DNA from: an uncultured Mycoplasma sp.
Lineage (GTDB): Bacteria > Bacillota_I > Bacilli_A > RF39 > UBA660
DNA: 34,847 nucleotides
Assembly: GCA_945947035.1 (NCBI GenBank)
Contig: CAMEXD010000012.1
Span: forward strand, 1 to 34,847
Reading direction: 5' to 3'
Within the stretch, counting starts at the first letter, position 1. Each line of letters starts with the position of its first letter. Below, piece by piece: positions 15,407 through 22,919 of this stretch. Below the pieces are notes generated by a model. That model was not told where the DNA came from and searched no databases. It saw only the letters and a list, made by a program, of their open reading frames with translations. Made by a program: the position numbers and the translations under genes.

Positions 15407-16453
15407 TTATTCTTGTTCTTCAAACTCTTCCATTTCTTCATCATCAAAAGAAACTTCTTGTTCTTTCTTACATTTTTCACGTACTTTTTGTTCAAGTTCA
15501 GCAAATAATTTTTTATTTTGTTTTAACATTTGTCTTACATTTTCTTTTCCTTGACCAATTTTTTCGCCATTATAAGAATACCAAGCCCCACTTTTATCTA
15601 TTATATTAAATTGAGTAGCTAAATCTATTACTTCACTTTCTTTAGAAATACCTTCGCCATACATAATTTCAACATTTGCTGTTTTAAATGGTGGAGCAAC
15701 TTTGTTTTTAACAACTTTAATAACAGTTCTATTACCCACAACATTTTCACCATTTTTTATTTGTTCAGCACGTCTTACATCAAGTCTTATTGTTGAATAA
15801 AATTTTAAAGCACGTCCTCCTGGAGTTGTTTCCGGATTGCCAAACATAACGCCAACTTTTTCTCTTAATTGGTTAATAAAAATAGCTGTTGTTTTAGTTT
15901 TATTAATTGTACCAGATAATTTTCTTAATGCTTGAGACATAAGTCTTGCTTGAAGTCCAACATGACTATCCCCCATTTCACCTTCAATTTCTGCTTGAGG
16001 AACAAGAGCTGCTACTGAATCTATTACAATAATATTTACTGCTTCACTTCTTACCAAAGCCTCACAAATTTCTAATGCTTGTTCACCAGTATCTGGTTGA
16101 GATAATAATAAATCATTAATATTTACTCCTAATTTTTTTGCATATACAGGATCAAGTGCATGTTCTGCATCTATAAATGCTGCTCTTCCACCAGTTTTTT
16201 GTACTTCTGCTATTGCATGTAGTGCAACAGTTGTTTTACCACTTGACTCTGGTCCAAATATTTCAATAATTCTTCCTTTTGGATAACCCATAACACCAAG
16301 TGCTAAATCTAAATTTAAAGATCCAGTTGAAGTTGTTTCAACTTCCATATGAGGATTTTCACCAAGTCTCATAATTGAACCTTTTCCAAATTGTTTTTCG
16401 ATATCCGCTAATACTTGATCTAAAGTTTTATCGTGTGTATCTTTTTTTGCCAT
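15407..16453 (-). CDS. recA: Recombinase RecA
   Basis: Strand-exchange and SOS co-protease protein, 348 residues, full length. Walker A GPESSGKT at 67-74, the MAW-type AEHALDP block, Walker [17 protein letters not shown] loop L1 around [13 protein letters not shown]2 in [22 protein letters not shown], and an acidic C-terminal tail ([12 protein letters not shown]) that modulates DNA binding. ATG at 16453 has GGAGG 7 nt upstream and gives the standard MAKKD-type start. The promoter is near consensus with a LexA-type palindrome just upstream of the -35, consistent with SOS control. In Bacillus the order is pgsA-cinA-recA; cinA is absent here. Confidence 0.99.
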   Translation of the reverse strand: MAKKDTHDKTLDQVLADIEKQFGKGSIMRLGENPHMEVETTSTGSLNLDLALGVMGYPKGRIIEIFGPESSGKTTVALHAIAEVQKTGGRAAFIDAEHALDPVYAKKLGVNINDLLLSQPDTGEQALEICEALVRSEAVNIIVIDSVAALVPQAEIEGEMGDSHVGLQARLMSQALRKLSGTINKTKTTAIFINQLREKVGVMFGNPETTPGGRALKFYSTIRLDVRRAEQIKNGENVVGNRTVIKVVKNKVAPPFKTANVEIMYGEGISKESEVIDLATQFNIIDKSGAWYSYNGEKIGQGKENVRQMLKQNKKLFAELEQKVREKCKKEQEVSFDDEEMEEFEEQE

Positions 16454-16477
16454 AAAATTTCCTCCATTCATGGTTTA

Positions 16478-16506
16478 ATTGTAAAACAAAAAATCCAACT
16501 TGTCAA
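16478..16506 (-). promoter_or_regulatory. Promoter of recA
   Basis: Minus strand: perfect TTGACA (16506-16501), 17-base spacer, TACAAT (16483-16478), 25 bp before the ATG. Confidence 0.8.
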
Positions 16507-16538
16507 TAGTTTTTTCAAACATTTGTTTGTTGGATTTT
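16489..16538 (-). terminator. Probable pgsA terminator enclosing the recA control region
   Basis: AAAATCCAAC (minus strand 16538-16529) pairs with GTTGGATTTT (16499-16490), 10 bp, then more T. The 29-base loop contains most of the LexA-like site and the recA -35. The long loop makes it a weaker terminator than others here. Confidence 0.5.
16516..16529. promoter_or_regulatory. LexA-type SOS box of recA
   Basis: CAAACATTTGTTTG is a 6+6 palindrome with a 2-bp centre and keeps the AACA...TGTT core of the Gram-positive SOS box (CGAACRNRYGTTCG form). It ends 9 bp upstream of the recA -35. Confidence 0.55.
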
Positions 16539-16552
16539 ATTGGATAATTTTT

Positions 16553-17155
16553 TTATAAAAATTCACTTAAAATAACTTTTTTATTTATTTTATAATACTC
16601 ATACATCGAAATAAGTGACATTATTGTTCCAAAATATAAGAAAAATGATGAAACTTTAATACCAATAAGTTCAAATGGTAAATTATAGAAAAAAGTAAGT
16701 ACCATGCCAATCATTAAAGATGCTGTTTTTAATTTACCAGAAAATATTGCTGCTTGTTGTGTTCCTTCTTTAGCAACACATAATTTTATAGCATCTACTA
16801 TTATATCTCTTACTATAATAATAACTGGAATAAATGGTGAAATAAAACCTTGAGTTGCAAAAATAATAAGTACTGAATTAACTAAAATTTTATCTGCAAT
16901 AGCATCAATCATTTTACCAAAATTAGTAACTTGTTTTTTCTTTCTTGCAATACGACCATCAAAAAAATCAGTAATACTTGCAAAAATAAAGATAACACCC
17001 GCAATTATATATCTTAAATCAATTAAAATATTTTTATATAATATCTGAGGAAAAGTAATATCAAACCTATAAAAAGGAAATAAAAGCAAAAGTATAATCA
17101 CTATTGCAAAAATAATTCTTAAAAAACATAATTTAGTTGGTACATTAAATTTCAT
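16553..17155 (-). CDS. pgsA: CDP-diacylglycerol--glycerol-3-phosphate 3-phosphatidyltransferase
   Basis: Committed step of phosphatidylglycerol synthesis: joins CDP-diacylglycerol and glycerol-3-phosphate at the membrane. 200 residues with about five or six membrane helices. The CDP-alcohol phosphotransferase signature D-x2-DG-x2-AR-x8-G-x3-D-x3-D is complete: Asp63, Asp66-Gly67, Ala70-Arg71, Gly80, Asp84 and Asp88, within ITDFFDGRIARKK and the following NFGKMIDAIADK. AGGAG lies 6 nt before the ATG, and the gene follows the rodZ-like gene by 9 bp, so the two form an operon, as in Bacillus. Confidence 0.95.
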   Translation of the reverse strand: MKFNVPTKLCFLRIIFAIVIILLLLFPFYRFDITFPQILYKNILIDLRYIIAGVIFIFASITDFFDGRIARKKKQVTNFGKMIDAIADKILVNSVLIIFATQGFISPFIPVIIIVRDIIVDAIKLCVAKEGTQQAAIFSGKLKTASLMIGMVLTFFYNLPFELIGIKVSSFFLYFGTIMSLISMYEYYKINKKVILSEFL

Positions 17156-17164
17156 AAAAATCTC

Positions 17165-17611
17165 CTAACCTAATATAAAATTTCTTACTATAATATACAT
17201 TAAAATTAATACAATTACTAAGACAATACAAAGTATTATAACAATATTTTTATCTTTTTTGTAATTATAATCAATACCAATTGTATATGGAGACTTTATT
17301 TTTTTTTCAATCTCCTCTTCTTTTTTGGTATTTTCTATTCCTTCTTTGATATCATAAACTGATATTTTTGATGTTTTTGAAAATACATAATCTTGGTAAT
17401 CTTCTAAAAGTTCTTTTTCATCAAGTCCTAAATATTTTGCGTATGATTTTATAACATCTTTTAATTCTAATATATCTTTAAAAACTCTATCGTTTCCTTC
17501 TTCTAAGTTATCAATTAAAACGCTATCTATTTTTAAATCGCTAGAAACTTCTTCAATAGTAATTCCTATTTCTTCTCTTTTTTCTTTAAAGATATCTCCA
17601 ATTTCTTTCAT
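17165..17611 (-). CDS. rodZ: RodZ-like cytoskeletal HTH membrane protein (short form)
   Basis: 148 residues: an N-terminal helix-turn-helix domain of the RodZ type (IGDIFKEKREEIGITIEEVS to AKYLGLDEKELLEDY, about 3-80), a charged Lys/Glu linker, and one membrane helix (about 122-143) of the form NIVIILCIVLVIVLILMYIIV. RodZ links MreB to the elongation machinery through its HTH. Bacillus RodZ (about 300 residues) has a C-terminal outside domain; here the protein ends 5 residues after the helix, so that domain is missing. Position just before pgsA is the same as in Bacillus. The Shine-Dalgarno AAAGGA lies 7 nt before the ATG and only 23 nt after the end of rnpB. Confidence 0.78.
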   Translation of the reverse strand: MKEIGDIFKEKREEIGITIEEVSSDLKIDSVLIDNLEEGNDRVFKDILELKDVIKSYAKYLGLDEKELLEDYQDYVFSKTSKISVYDIKEGIENTKKEEEIEKKIKSPYTIGIDYNYKKDKNIVIILCIVLVIVLILMYIIVRNFILG

Positions 17612-17633
17612 GATATATCCTTTCTTTTTTTTA

Positions 17634-17986
17634 TTAACATTTAATAAGCCATGTTCTGTACCGAAAATTCGGTGGCAAACATTTATCTATCAATAATGAT
17701 TCTAAAATCGGTTCATTTTCCTATTTAGATTCCCCTACCAAAATTTGGGTTTCTCACTTGTGGGGTTTACCCGTTCCACTCCTATTATTTCTAATAAGAC
17801 TCGTCTCTATGGCACTTTATGCATCTTTAACCATGCTATAAAGTTTAGGTTAAAGACGCGCCGTTAAGAATTAATCTTACCTTAGGTTATTTTTTTCCTA
17901 AGCACAAACACTAAAAGCATCTCAGCTTTTGTGAGCATGGACTTTCCTCTACATAATTAATATGCAGCGTTTGCCTAAAATGTTAA
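17634..17986 (-). ncRNA. rnpB: RNase P RNA, class B
   Basis: Catalytic RNA that trims tRNA 5' leaders. Minus-strand landmarks: GAGGAAAGTCCATGCTC (17949-17933), GTGGAACGGGTAAACCCC (17779-17762), GAAACCCAAATTTTGG then TAGGGGAA (17753-17729), and ACAGAACATGGCTTA (17659-17645); these match the conserved core, and the CCCAAATTTTGG form is that of Bacillus class B. The ends pair: AACATTT at the 5' end with AAATGTT at the 3' end (stem P1), which sets the limits to within a few bases. About 353 nt, shorter than the roughly 400 nt of B. subtilis. It lies right after gpsB, as in Bacillus. No T-run terminator follows; the rodZ ribosome binding site does. Confidence 0.95.
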
Positions 17987-17993
17987 TATTTTT

Positions 17994-18335
17994 TTACTGA
18001 TTATCTGGATCTTTTCCATAAATTGTCTTTTCTAAATTTGATAATCTTTTTAAAATATCCAAATTAGAAAATGATGCTGTATCCTTTTGTGTTTCTTTTG
18101 CTATTTGAACATTTATGTTAGCATCTCTTAGTTGTTGTTTTAATCTTAATACTTCATCAGTTAGTTCATCTTTTTCTTTCTCTTGTTTTTTTATTATTTC
18201 AATTAATGTTTCATAATCTTGAATAATAAGATCTAGATACTGATCAACTTCCTTTAATCTATAACCTCTTGTATCAATTTTAAAATCTTTTTCTAAGATA
18301 TCATTGGGCATAAGATTTAATTTATTTTGATACAT
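17994..18335 (-). CDS. gpsB: Cell division/elongation adaptor GpsB
   Basis: 113-residue DivIVA-family protein that recruits PBP1 and other wall enzymes to the division site. N-terminal DivIVA domain (DILEKDFKIDTRGYRLKEVDQYLD), a coiled coil (about 45-85), and the C-terminal signature NLDILKRLSNLEKTIYGK, almost the same as in B. subtilis (NFDILKRLSNLEKHVFG). ATG at 18335 has GGTG 6 nt upstream; a TTG at 18347 is less likely. It ends 8 bp before rnpB. Likely partner in this window is the PBP1A at 20007, whose basic N terminus is the kind of segment GpsB binds. Confidence 0.93.
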   Translation of the reverse strand: MYQNKLNLMPNDILEKDFKIDTRGYRLKEVDQYLDLIIQDYETLIEIIKKQEKEKDELTDEVLRLKQQLRDANINVQIAKETQKDTASFSNLDILKRLSNLEKTIYGKDPDNQ

Positions 18336-18361
18336 AACAAACACCAACTTTCTACATATAC

Positions 18362-18390
18362 ATTTTAAATAAAAAAAAGAACTTTGTCAA
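18362..18390 (-). promoter_or_regulatory. Promoter of gpsB
   Basis: Minus strand: TTGACA (18390-18385), 17-base spacer, TAAAAT (18367-18362), 27 bp before the ATG. The -35 is in the loop of the upstream terminator. Confidence 0.65.
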
Positions 18391-18397
18391 TTCTTTT
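18375..18397 (-). terminator. Terminator of the tandem paralogue pair
   Basis: AAAAGAA and TTCTTTT make a 7-bp AT-rich stem with a 9-base loop, followed by a run of T on the minus strand. About 11 bp after the stop at 18408. Confidence 0.6.
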
Positions 18398-18407
18398 AAA
18401 ATTATTA

Positions 18408-18788
18408 TTACTTTCTTGTTATTTTTCTAATTAATTTAGGCAAAATACTTTTTTCTTCATTATTTAAAGGTTCTTCACCCATTTTATATACACATTTAAA
18501 TATTTCATCTTTTGTCATAAATGGTTTATATTTAATACCATTTTTTAAAAAATAATTTTCAATGCTTATCTTATCAGTATCATAAAAAGCAACATCACCA
18601 TTTTCACAGAAACTAAAGTTCTTGTATGAAATATCAGTTTCTAAATCTTTATACTTAGGTAATATTTCTTCCATGTGATAAAATATACCTGTTTTTATTA
18701 GCTTATATTCATAGTCAATTTTACCAAGATTATAAGATTTGTTTATAATACTAGTCAAATATCCTATATAAACTTTTTTTAATATCAT
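18408..18788 (-). CDS. Uncharacterised protein, tandem paralogue B
   Basis: 126 residues, cytoplasmic, family not recognised. It is a divergent duplicate of the next gene upstream: both start with a VYIGxL strand, then an IKTGIFY / IRTGIFY strand, a KYKDLET / KYQDFET turn, a block ending GDVAFYD / GDIVLDF, and an acidic helix region. The pattern suggests a small beta-barrel-like N-terminal half and a helical C-terminal half; the tail is basic (KLIRKITRK). Start is set by ATGA overlap with the upstream gene, so translation is coupled. A weak terminator follows. Confidence 0.7.
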   Translation of the reverse strand: MILKKVYIGYLTSIINKSYNLGKIDYEYKLIKTGIFYHMEEILPKYKDLETDISYKNFSFCENGDVAFYDTDKISIENYFLKNGIKYKPFMTKDEIFKCVYKMGEEPLNNEEKSILPKLIRKITRK

Positions 18789-19165
18789 ATTGTTCTTTTT
18801 TTGACATGACTACTTTCTCCTAATTTTTTTATTCTTACCATATCTTTTTCAAATTTTTCCTTTTCTTCTATAAACATTAAACTATTTAATATTTCCTTAA
18901 TAGACATATGATTCTTATAATTTATATCATTTTCTTCAAAAAAACTTCTAATTGGAATAAAATTATTAAAATCTAAAACAATATCACCTGTAATATAATA
19001 ATCATGTGTTAAATAAATTTTATTAGTTTCAAAGTCTTGATATTTATTATCTGTTATATTATAAAAAATACCTGTTCTTATAAATGTCAAATCTTTATTA
19101 CTATTTTTTACAAAATATAAATTACCTATATAAACACGATTTATATCATATTTTTTTTCAAACAT
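18785..19165 (-). CDS. Uncharacterised protein, tandem paralogue A
   Basis: 126 residues, same family as the gene it overlaps by 4 bp (see shared motifs there). It lacks signal peptide and membrane segments. The start has a strong GGAGG 4 nt upstream. Both copies are exactly 126 residues although sequence identity is low, so the duplication is old and both copies are kept. It ends in TGA, which is read as stop in this organism. No functional clue beyond the pairing; the neighbours are gpsB downstream and recU on the opposite strand. Confidence 0.7.
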   Translation of the reverse strand: MFEKKYDINRVYIGNLYFVKNSNKDLTFIRTGIFYNITDNKYQDFETNKIYLTHDYYITGDIVLDFNNFIPIRSFFEENDINYKNHMSIKEILNSLMFIEEKEKFEKDMVRIKKLGESSHVKKRTI

Positions 19166-19221
19166 AAACCCTCCACTTTCAAAAATATAATAGTCTTGTA
19201 TATTTTAAATGTCAATATTAA

Positions 19222-19317
19222 TTATTTTTTAAATCTATTGCTATTTAATTTAAACTTAGAATAACTTACATCTTTTATTAATTTAGAAAGTACAACATAA
19301 GCTAAATTATTTTTCAT
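19222..19317 (-). CDS. Small basic ORF, 31 codons
   Basis: ATG at 19317 with a strong GGAGG 6 nt upstream, reading MKNNLAYVVLSKLIKDV and a basic end, stop at 19222. It has seven Lys/Arg in 31 residues and could form an amphipathic helix. A TATAAT at 19340-19335 on the minus strand and palindromic sequence at 19341-19383 precede it. Nothing identifies a family; it may be a real small protein or a leader. Confidence 0.4.
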   Translation of the reverse strand: MKNNLAYVVLSKLIKDVSYSKFKLNSNRFKK

Positions 19318-19340
19318 AAAATTCCTCCATCCTTATTATA

Positions 19341-19383
19341 TTACTTTTGTAAAGTAATTTGTTATATTCGACAAAAGTTTACT
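19341..19383. repeat. Nested inverted repeats upstream of the small ORF and recU
   Basis: TTACTTT-TGT-AAAGTAA (19341-19357) is a perfect 7-bp dyad; its ACTTTTGT (19343-19350) is repeated inverted as ACAAAAGT (19371-19378). Lying between divergent genes, this could bind a regulator. Confidence 0.4.
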
Positions 19384-19425
19384 ATATTTTCATATATTAA
19401 AGTAGCAAAAGATTAAATTTTATAG

Positions 19426-19431
19426 TATAAT
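19426..19431 (+). promoter_or_regulatory. Probable -10 of the recU-PBP1 operon
   Basis: Perfect TATAAT with no good -35 (TAGCAA at 17 bp). The RNA start would fall only a few bases before the AGGTGA ribosome binding site at 19439-19444. Confidence 0.4.
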
Positions 19432-19449
19432 TTTTATTAGGTGAAGTTT

Positions 19450-20010
19450 GTGAAGATAAATTATCCAGGAAATATAAAAAAAAATAATTTTTCTAAAATA
19501 AATGGTTATGGAAATCGTGGTATGACACTAGAAAGTGAATTAAATGATACTAATAATTATTATTTAGAAAAAGATATTGCAGTAATTTATAAAAAACCTA
19601 CGCCTATTCAAGTAGTTTCTACTAATTATGAAAAAATAACTGAAGCTTACTTTAAACAACCATCAACAACTGACTATAATGGTATATATAAAGGATATTA
19701 TATTGATTTTGAAGCAAAAGAGACAACATCTAAAACTTCATTTCCTTTAAGTAATATTCATAAACATCAAATAACTCATTTAAAAAAAGTTATAAATCAT
19801 GGTGGAATAGGATTTTTAATAGTAAGATTTACAAAACTTGATAAAACTTATCTTTTATTTGCAAAAGATTTCATAAACTATATAGAAACTACTAATAAAA
19901 AATCAATACCAATAGATTTTTTCAGAAAGTCTGGTTATGAAATTACATTAAAACTTAGCCCAAGACTTGATTATTTAGATATAGTTGATAAATATGGAGG
20001 AATTTTATGA
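19450..20010 (+). CDS. recU: Holliday junction resolvase RecU
   Basis: Cuts Holliday junctions during recombination and chromosome segregation. 186 residues. Signature blocks closely match B. subtilis RecU: YGNRGMTLESELNDTNNYYL, VIYKKPTPIQVV, EAYFKQPSTTDYNGIYKGYYIDFEAKET (with the catalytic Asp, Glu and Lys), SFPLSNIHKHQI and SPRLDYLDI. The GTG at 19450 is chosen because AGGTGA ends 5-6 nt before it and KINYPGN aligns with the usual IRYPNGK start; the GTG at 19441 lies inside the ribosome binding site. The stop overlaps the PBP1 ATG (ATGA), the same recU-ponA coupling as in Bacillus. Confidence 0.96.
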   Translation: MKINYPGNIKKNNFSKINGYGNRGMTLESELNDTNNYYLEKDIAVIYKKPTPIQVVSTNYEKITEAYFKQPSTTDYNGIYKGYYIDFEAKETTSKTSFPLSNIHKHQITHLKKVINHGGIGFLIVRFTKLDKTYLLFAKDFINYIETTNKKSIPIDFFRKSGYEITLKLSPRLDYLDIVDKYGGIL

Positions 20011-22889
20011 ATGATAAAAAGAAGAAAAAAATTAAATTAAAATTAAAAGTGCCAAAAATAAAATCAAGAAAGAAAACCACTGATAAAAAATCACTTAAAA
20101 CTAAAAAAAATATGGAAATACTTAGAAATACCAAAGTTGTAGGAAAGAAAATCAATAAAAAAGTTGATGATAATAGTGGTAAAAAAATATCAATTCCTTT
20201 TGTTTTATTTTTAATAGGATTTGGACTTATTGGATTTTCTATTTTCTATAAAATGTTTGATATTTTAGTAGCAGTAGGACTTGTTGCTATATATATGGTT
20301 ATAGTTATTTTTACTCAAATACTTGATTTAACATCTAGAAAAAGTAAAATAAGAAAACTAATTAAAACTCTTTGTATTTTATGTTTTATCTTTGGAATTA
20401 TTGGAGTTTTGGCGTTTGTTGCTTTCTTTACTTACATAGTATTAGAGTCCCCTGAATTTGATGTTGATAATTTAAAATCTAAAGAATCAACTCTAGTTTA
20501 TGATAAAAACAATAATTTAATTGCTACTTTAGGAGATGAAAAACGTGAAGAAGTAACTTATGATGAACTTCCTGAAGTATTAATTGATGCAATTATTGCA
20601 ACAGAAGATTCTAGATTTTTCCAACATAATGGTTTTGATGCTCCAAGATTTATTAAAGCAGCTGTTGGACAAGTTTTAGGAAGAGGAGATGCAGGTGGAG
20701 GTTCTACTCTTACAATGCAACTTTCAAAAAATAGATTTTCTTCAACTGATGTATCATTAAAAAGAAAGTTTACAGATATTTATTTTTCAATATTTAAAAT
20801 AGAAAAAGCTTATACTAAACAAGAAATAATTGAATTTTACGTTAATACTCCATATCTTGGAAATTATTCTTACGGAGTTGAACAAGCATGTCAAGCATAT
20901 TTTAATAAAAGTGTTAGTGAAATAAATCTTTCAGAAGCTGCTTTAATCGCAGGACTTTTCCAAGCACCGGGAGGATACGATCCAACTCTTTATCCTGAAA
21001 ATGCTTATGCAAGACGTGAAATAGTTCTTAACTTAATGGTAAGACATGGTTATATAACACAAGAAGAAGCTGATATGGCTAATAAAATAAAAATAAGAGA
21101 TTTATTAAAAGAATCAAATACAAGTTCTAATCCATATCAAGGATATTTAGATTTAGTTGCAAATGAAGTTGAAAATGAAACAGGTCTTAATCCTTATTCT
21201 TATCCAATGATTATTTATACAAATATGGATACAAAAATGCAAGATGGTATTAATGATATTTTTAATGGTAAAACATATAAATGGCCAAATAAAACTATTC
21301 AAGCAGGAGTTGCGGTTTTAGATTCTGATACAGGTAAAATTCTTGCTATTGGAGCAGGAAGAAATAGAACTGGAGAAAGAGTTTTAAGTTATGCTACTGA
21401 TATTAAACGTCAAATAGGTTCAACTGCAAAACCACTATTCGATTATGGACCAGGTATTGAATACAATAATTGGTCAACTGGTAAAATATTTAATGATAAG
21501 AAAGTTTCTTATGGTGGAAGTTATATGAGTAACTTCGATGGAGCTTACCTTGGAAATATTACTTTAAGATATTCGCTTAGAGATTCAAGAAACGTTCCTG
21601 CACTTTTAGCATTTAGAGAAGTAGATAACGATAAAATATTAGAATTTGTAACATCTCTTGGTATAACTCCAGAAGTTGATGAAACAGGATGGCTTCATGA
21701 GGCACATTCAGTTGGAGCATTTAACGGATCTAATCCTCTTGAAATGGCTGGTGCTTATGCTGCATTTTCAAATGGTGGTTATTATTATGAACCATATTCT
21801 GTAAATAAAATTGTATTAAGAGATTCTGGTGAAACATTAGACTTTAAATCAACAAAAACAAAAGTTATGAGTGAAGCAACCGCTTATATGATTACTGATG
21901 TTTTAACAGGAGTTGCAGCTGATTCTGGAATTAGAAATGCAGCTGGAGTTGCAGTAGCTTGTAAAACAGGAACTACAAATTATGATGCTGAAACAAGAAA
22001 AATATATGGCTATCCATCTAGTGCTGATCCTGATGGTTGGATTGCAGGATACTCTAGTGAAACAACTATGGTAATGTGGACAGGATATAATGAAAACAAA
22101 AAAGGAGTTTATATAGAACATAGCCAAATGTACTATCACAGAAACAACTTATATAAATCCCTATCAAAAATAGTATACAATGGTAGTGGTAGTGCAAACT
22201 TTAAAAAACCATCAAGTGTTGTATCAGTAACACTTGAAAAAGGATCTGAACTTCTTCCTAGTGAATTTACTCCAGATAAGCAAAAAGTAACAGAGTTATT
22301 TAAAAGAGGAACAGAGCCGACTGATGTATCACAAAAATATGTACCACTTGAAAACGTAACAGAATTACAAATGCAAAAAACAGATGATGGTGTTACACTT
22401 TCTTGGGTTGATGCACCAAAAGCAGATGAAAAATTACTTAATTATGAAAAACCTGGAGATTTTGGATATTTCATTTATAAAGATAATACCCTACTTGGAT
22501 TTACAACAGAAAACTCTTACACCTTTAATACAAATAGTGTCTATGGTACTTATAAAGTAGTTACAGGTTACAAAAATATGACTACAAATAGAAGTAGTGG
22601 TGCTACTGTAAGTCTAGATTTAAATATAACCTTTAAATATAATGATACTAGTGAAGAAAACGTAGCAATTGGAGGAAACTACAATATATCAAGTAATCCA
22701 ATTTCAGTATTTAAAGATGGAGTTGATAAAACAAGCGAAGCAACAATCACAACAACAATAACCGATTTAACAACAAATACTGAAATAACTTCAATTGATA
22801 CCTCTACTATTGGAACATATCAAATAACTTATACAGCTTCCTATTTAGGAAAAAGCATGAACTATATCAAAAAAATAAATGTAAAATAA
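20007..22889 (+). CDS. ponA: Class A penicillin-binding protein (PBP1A type)
   Basis: Bifunctional peptidoglycan glycosyltransferase and transpeptidase, 960 residues. A strongly basic cytoplasmic tail (1-60) is followed by what look like three membrane helices (about 63-85, 90-112, 122-148), where class A PBPs normally have one. GT51 domain: catalytic Glu200 in ATEDSRFFQHNGFD and GGSTLTMQLSKN. Transpeptidase: STAK with Ser472, SRN at 527, KTGTT at 653. After about 740 come a fibronectin III-like segment (around KADEKLLNY to SSGATVSLDL) and a bacterial Ig-like domain (about 880-960, with DKTSEATIT and GTYQITYTAS). The start has GGAGG 6 nt upstream inside recU. Strong terminator at the stop codon. 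Confidence 0.96.
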   Translation: MNDKKKKKIKLKLKVPKIKSRKKTTDKKSLKTKKNMEILRNTKVVGKKINKKVDDNSGKKISIPFVLFLIGFGLIGFSIFYKMFDILVAVGLVAIYMVIVIFTQILDLTSRKSKIRKLIKTLCILCFIFGIIGVLAFVAFFTYIVLESPEFDVDNLKSKESTLVYDKNNNLIATLGDEKREEVTYDELPEVLIDAIIATEDSRFFQHNGFDAPRFIKAAVGQVLGRGDAGGGSTLTMQLSKNRFSSTDVSLKRKFTDIYFSIFKIEKAYTKQEIIEFYVNTPYLGNYSYGVEQACQAYFNKSVSEINLSEAALIAGLFQAPGGYDPTLYPENAYARREIVLNLMVRHGYITQEEADMANKIKIRDLLKESNTSSNPYQGYLDLVANEVENETGLNPYSYPMIIYTNMDTKMQDGINDIFNGKTYKWPNKTIQAGVAVLDSDTGKILAIGAGRNRTGERVLSYATDIKRQIGSTAKPLFDYGPGIEYNNWSTGKIFNDKKVSYGGSYMSNFDGAYLGNITLRYSLRDSRNVPALLAFREVDNDKILEFVTSLGITPEVDETGWLHEAHSVGAFNGSNPLEMAGAYAAFSNGGYYYEPYSVNKIVLRDSGETLDFKSTKTKVMSEATAYMITDVLTGVAADSGIRNAAGVAVACKTGTTNYDAETRKIYGYPSSADPDGWIAGYSSETTMVMWTGYNENKKGVYIEHSQMYYHRNNLYKSLSKIVYNGSGSANFKKPSSVVSVTLEKGSELLPSEFTPDKQKVTELFKRGTEPTDVSQKYVPLENVTELQMQKTDDGVTLSWVDAPKADEKLLNYEKPGDFGYFIYKDNTLLGFTTENSYTFNTNSVYGTYKVVTGYKNMTTNRSSGATVSLDLNITFKYNDTSEENVAIGGNYNISSNPISVFKDGVDKTSEATITTTITDLTTNTEITSIDTSTIGTYQITYTASYLGKSMNYIKKINVK

Positions 22890-22911
22890 AAGACTTGACA
22901 TTAAGTCTTTT
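22888..22911 (+). terminator. Terminator of the recU-PBP1 operon
   Basis: AAAAGACTT and AAGTCTTTT form a 9-bp stem, 6-base loop, then ATTTTTG. It overlaps the PBP1 stop codon. Confidence 0.88.
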
Positions 22912-22919
22912 ATTTTTGA

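Noticed and set aside
15322-15504. 60-residue open frame on the minus strand
   Set aside because: Overlaps the recA 3' end in another frame and runs through the recA terminator; no ribosome binding site.
18785-20010. Mycoplasma-type code with TGA as Trp
   Set aside because: TGA ends paralogue A and recU at tight ATGA overlaps, and Trp is encoded by TGG throughout.
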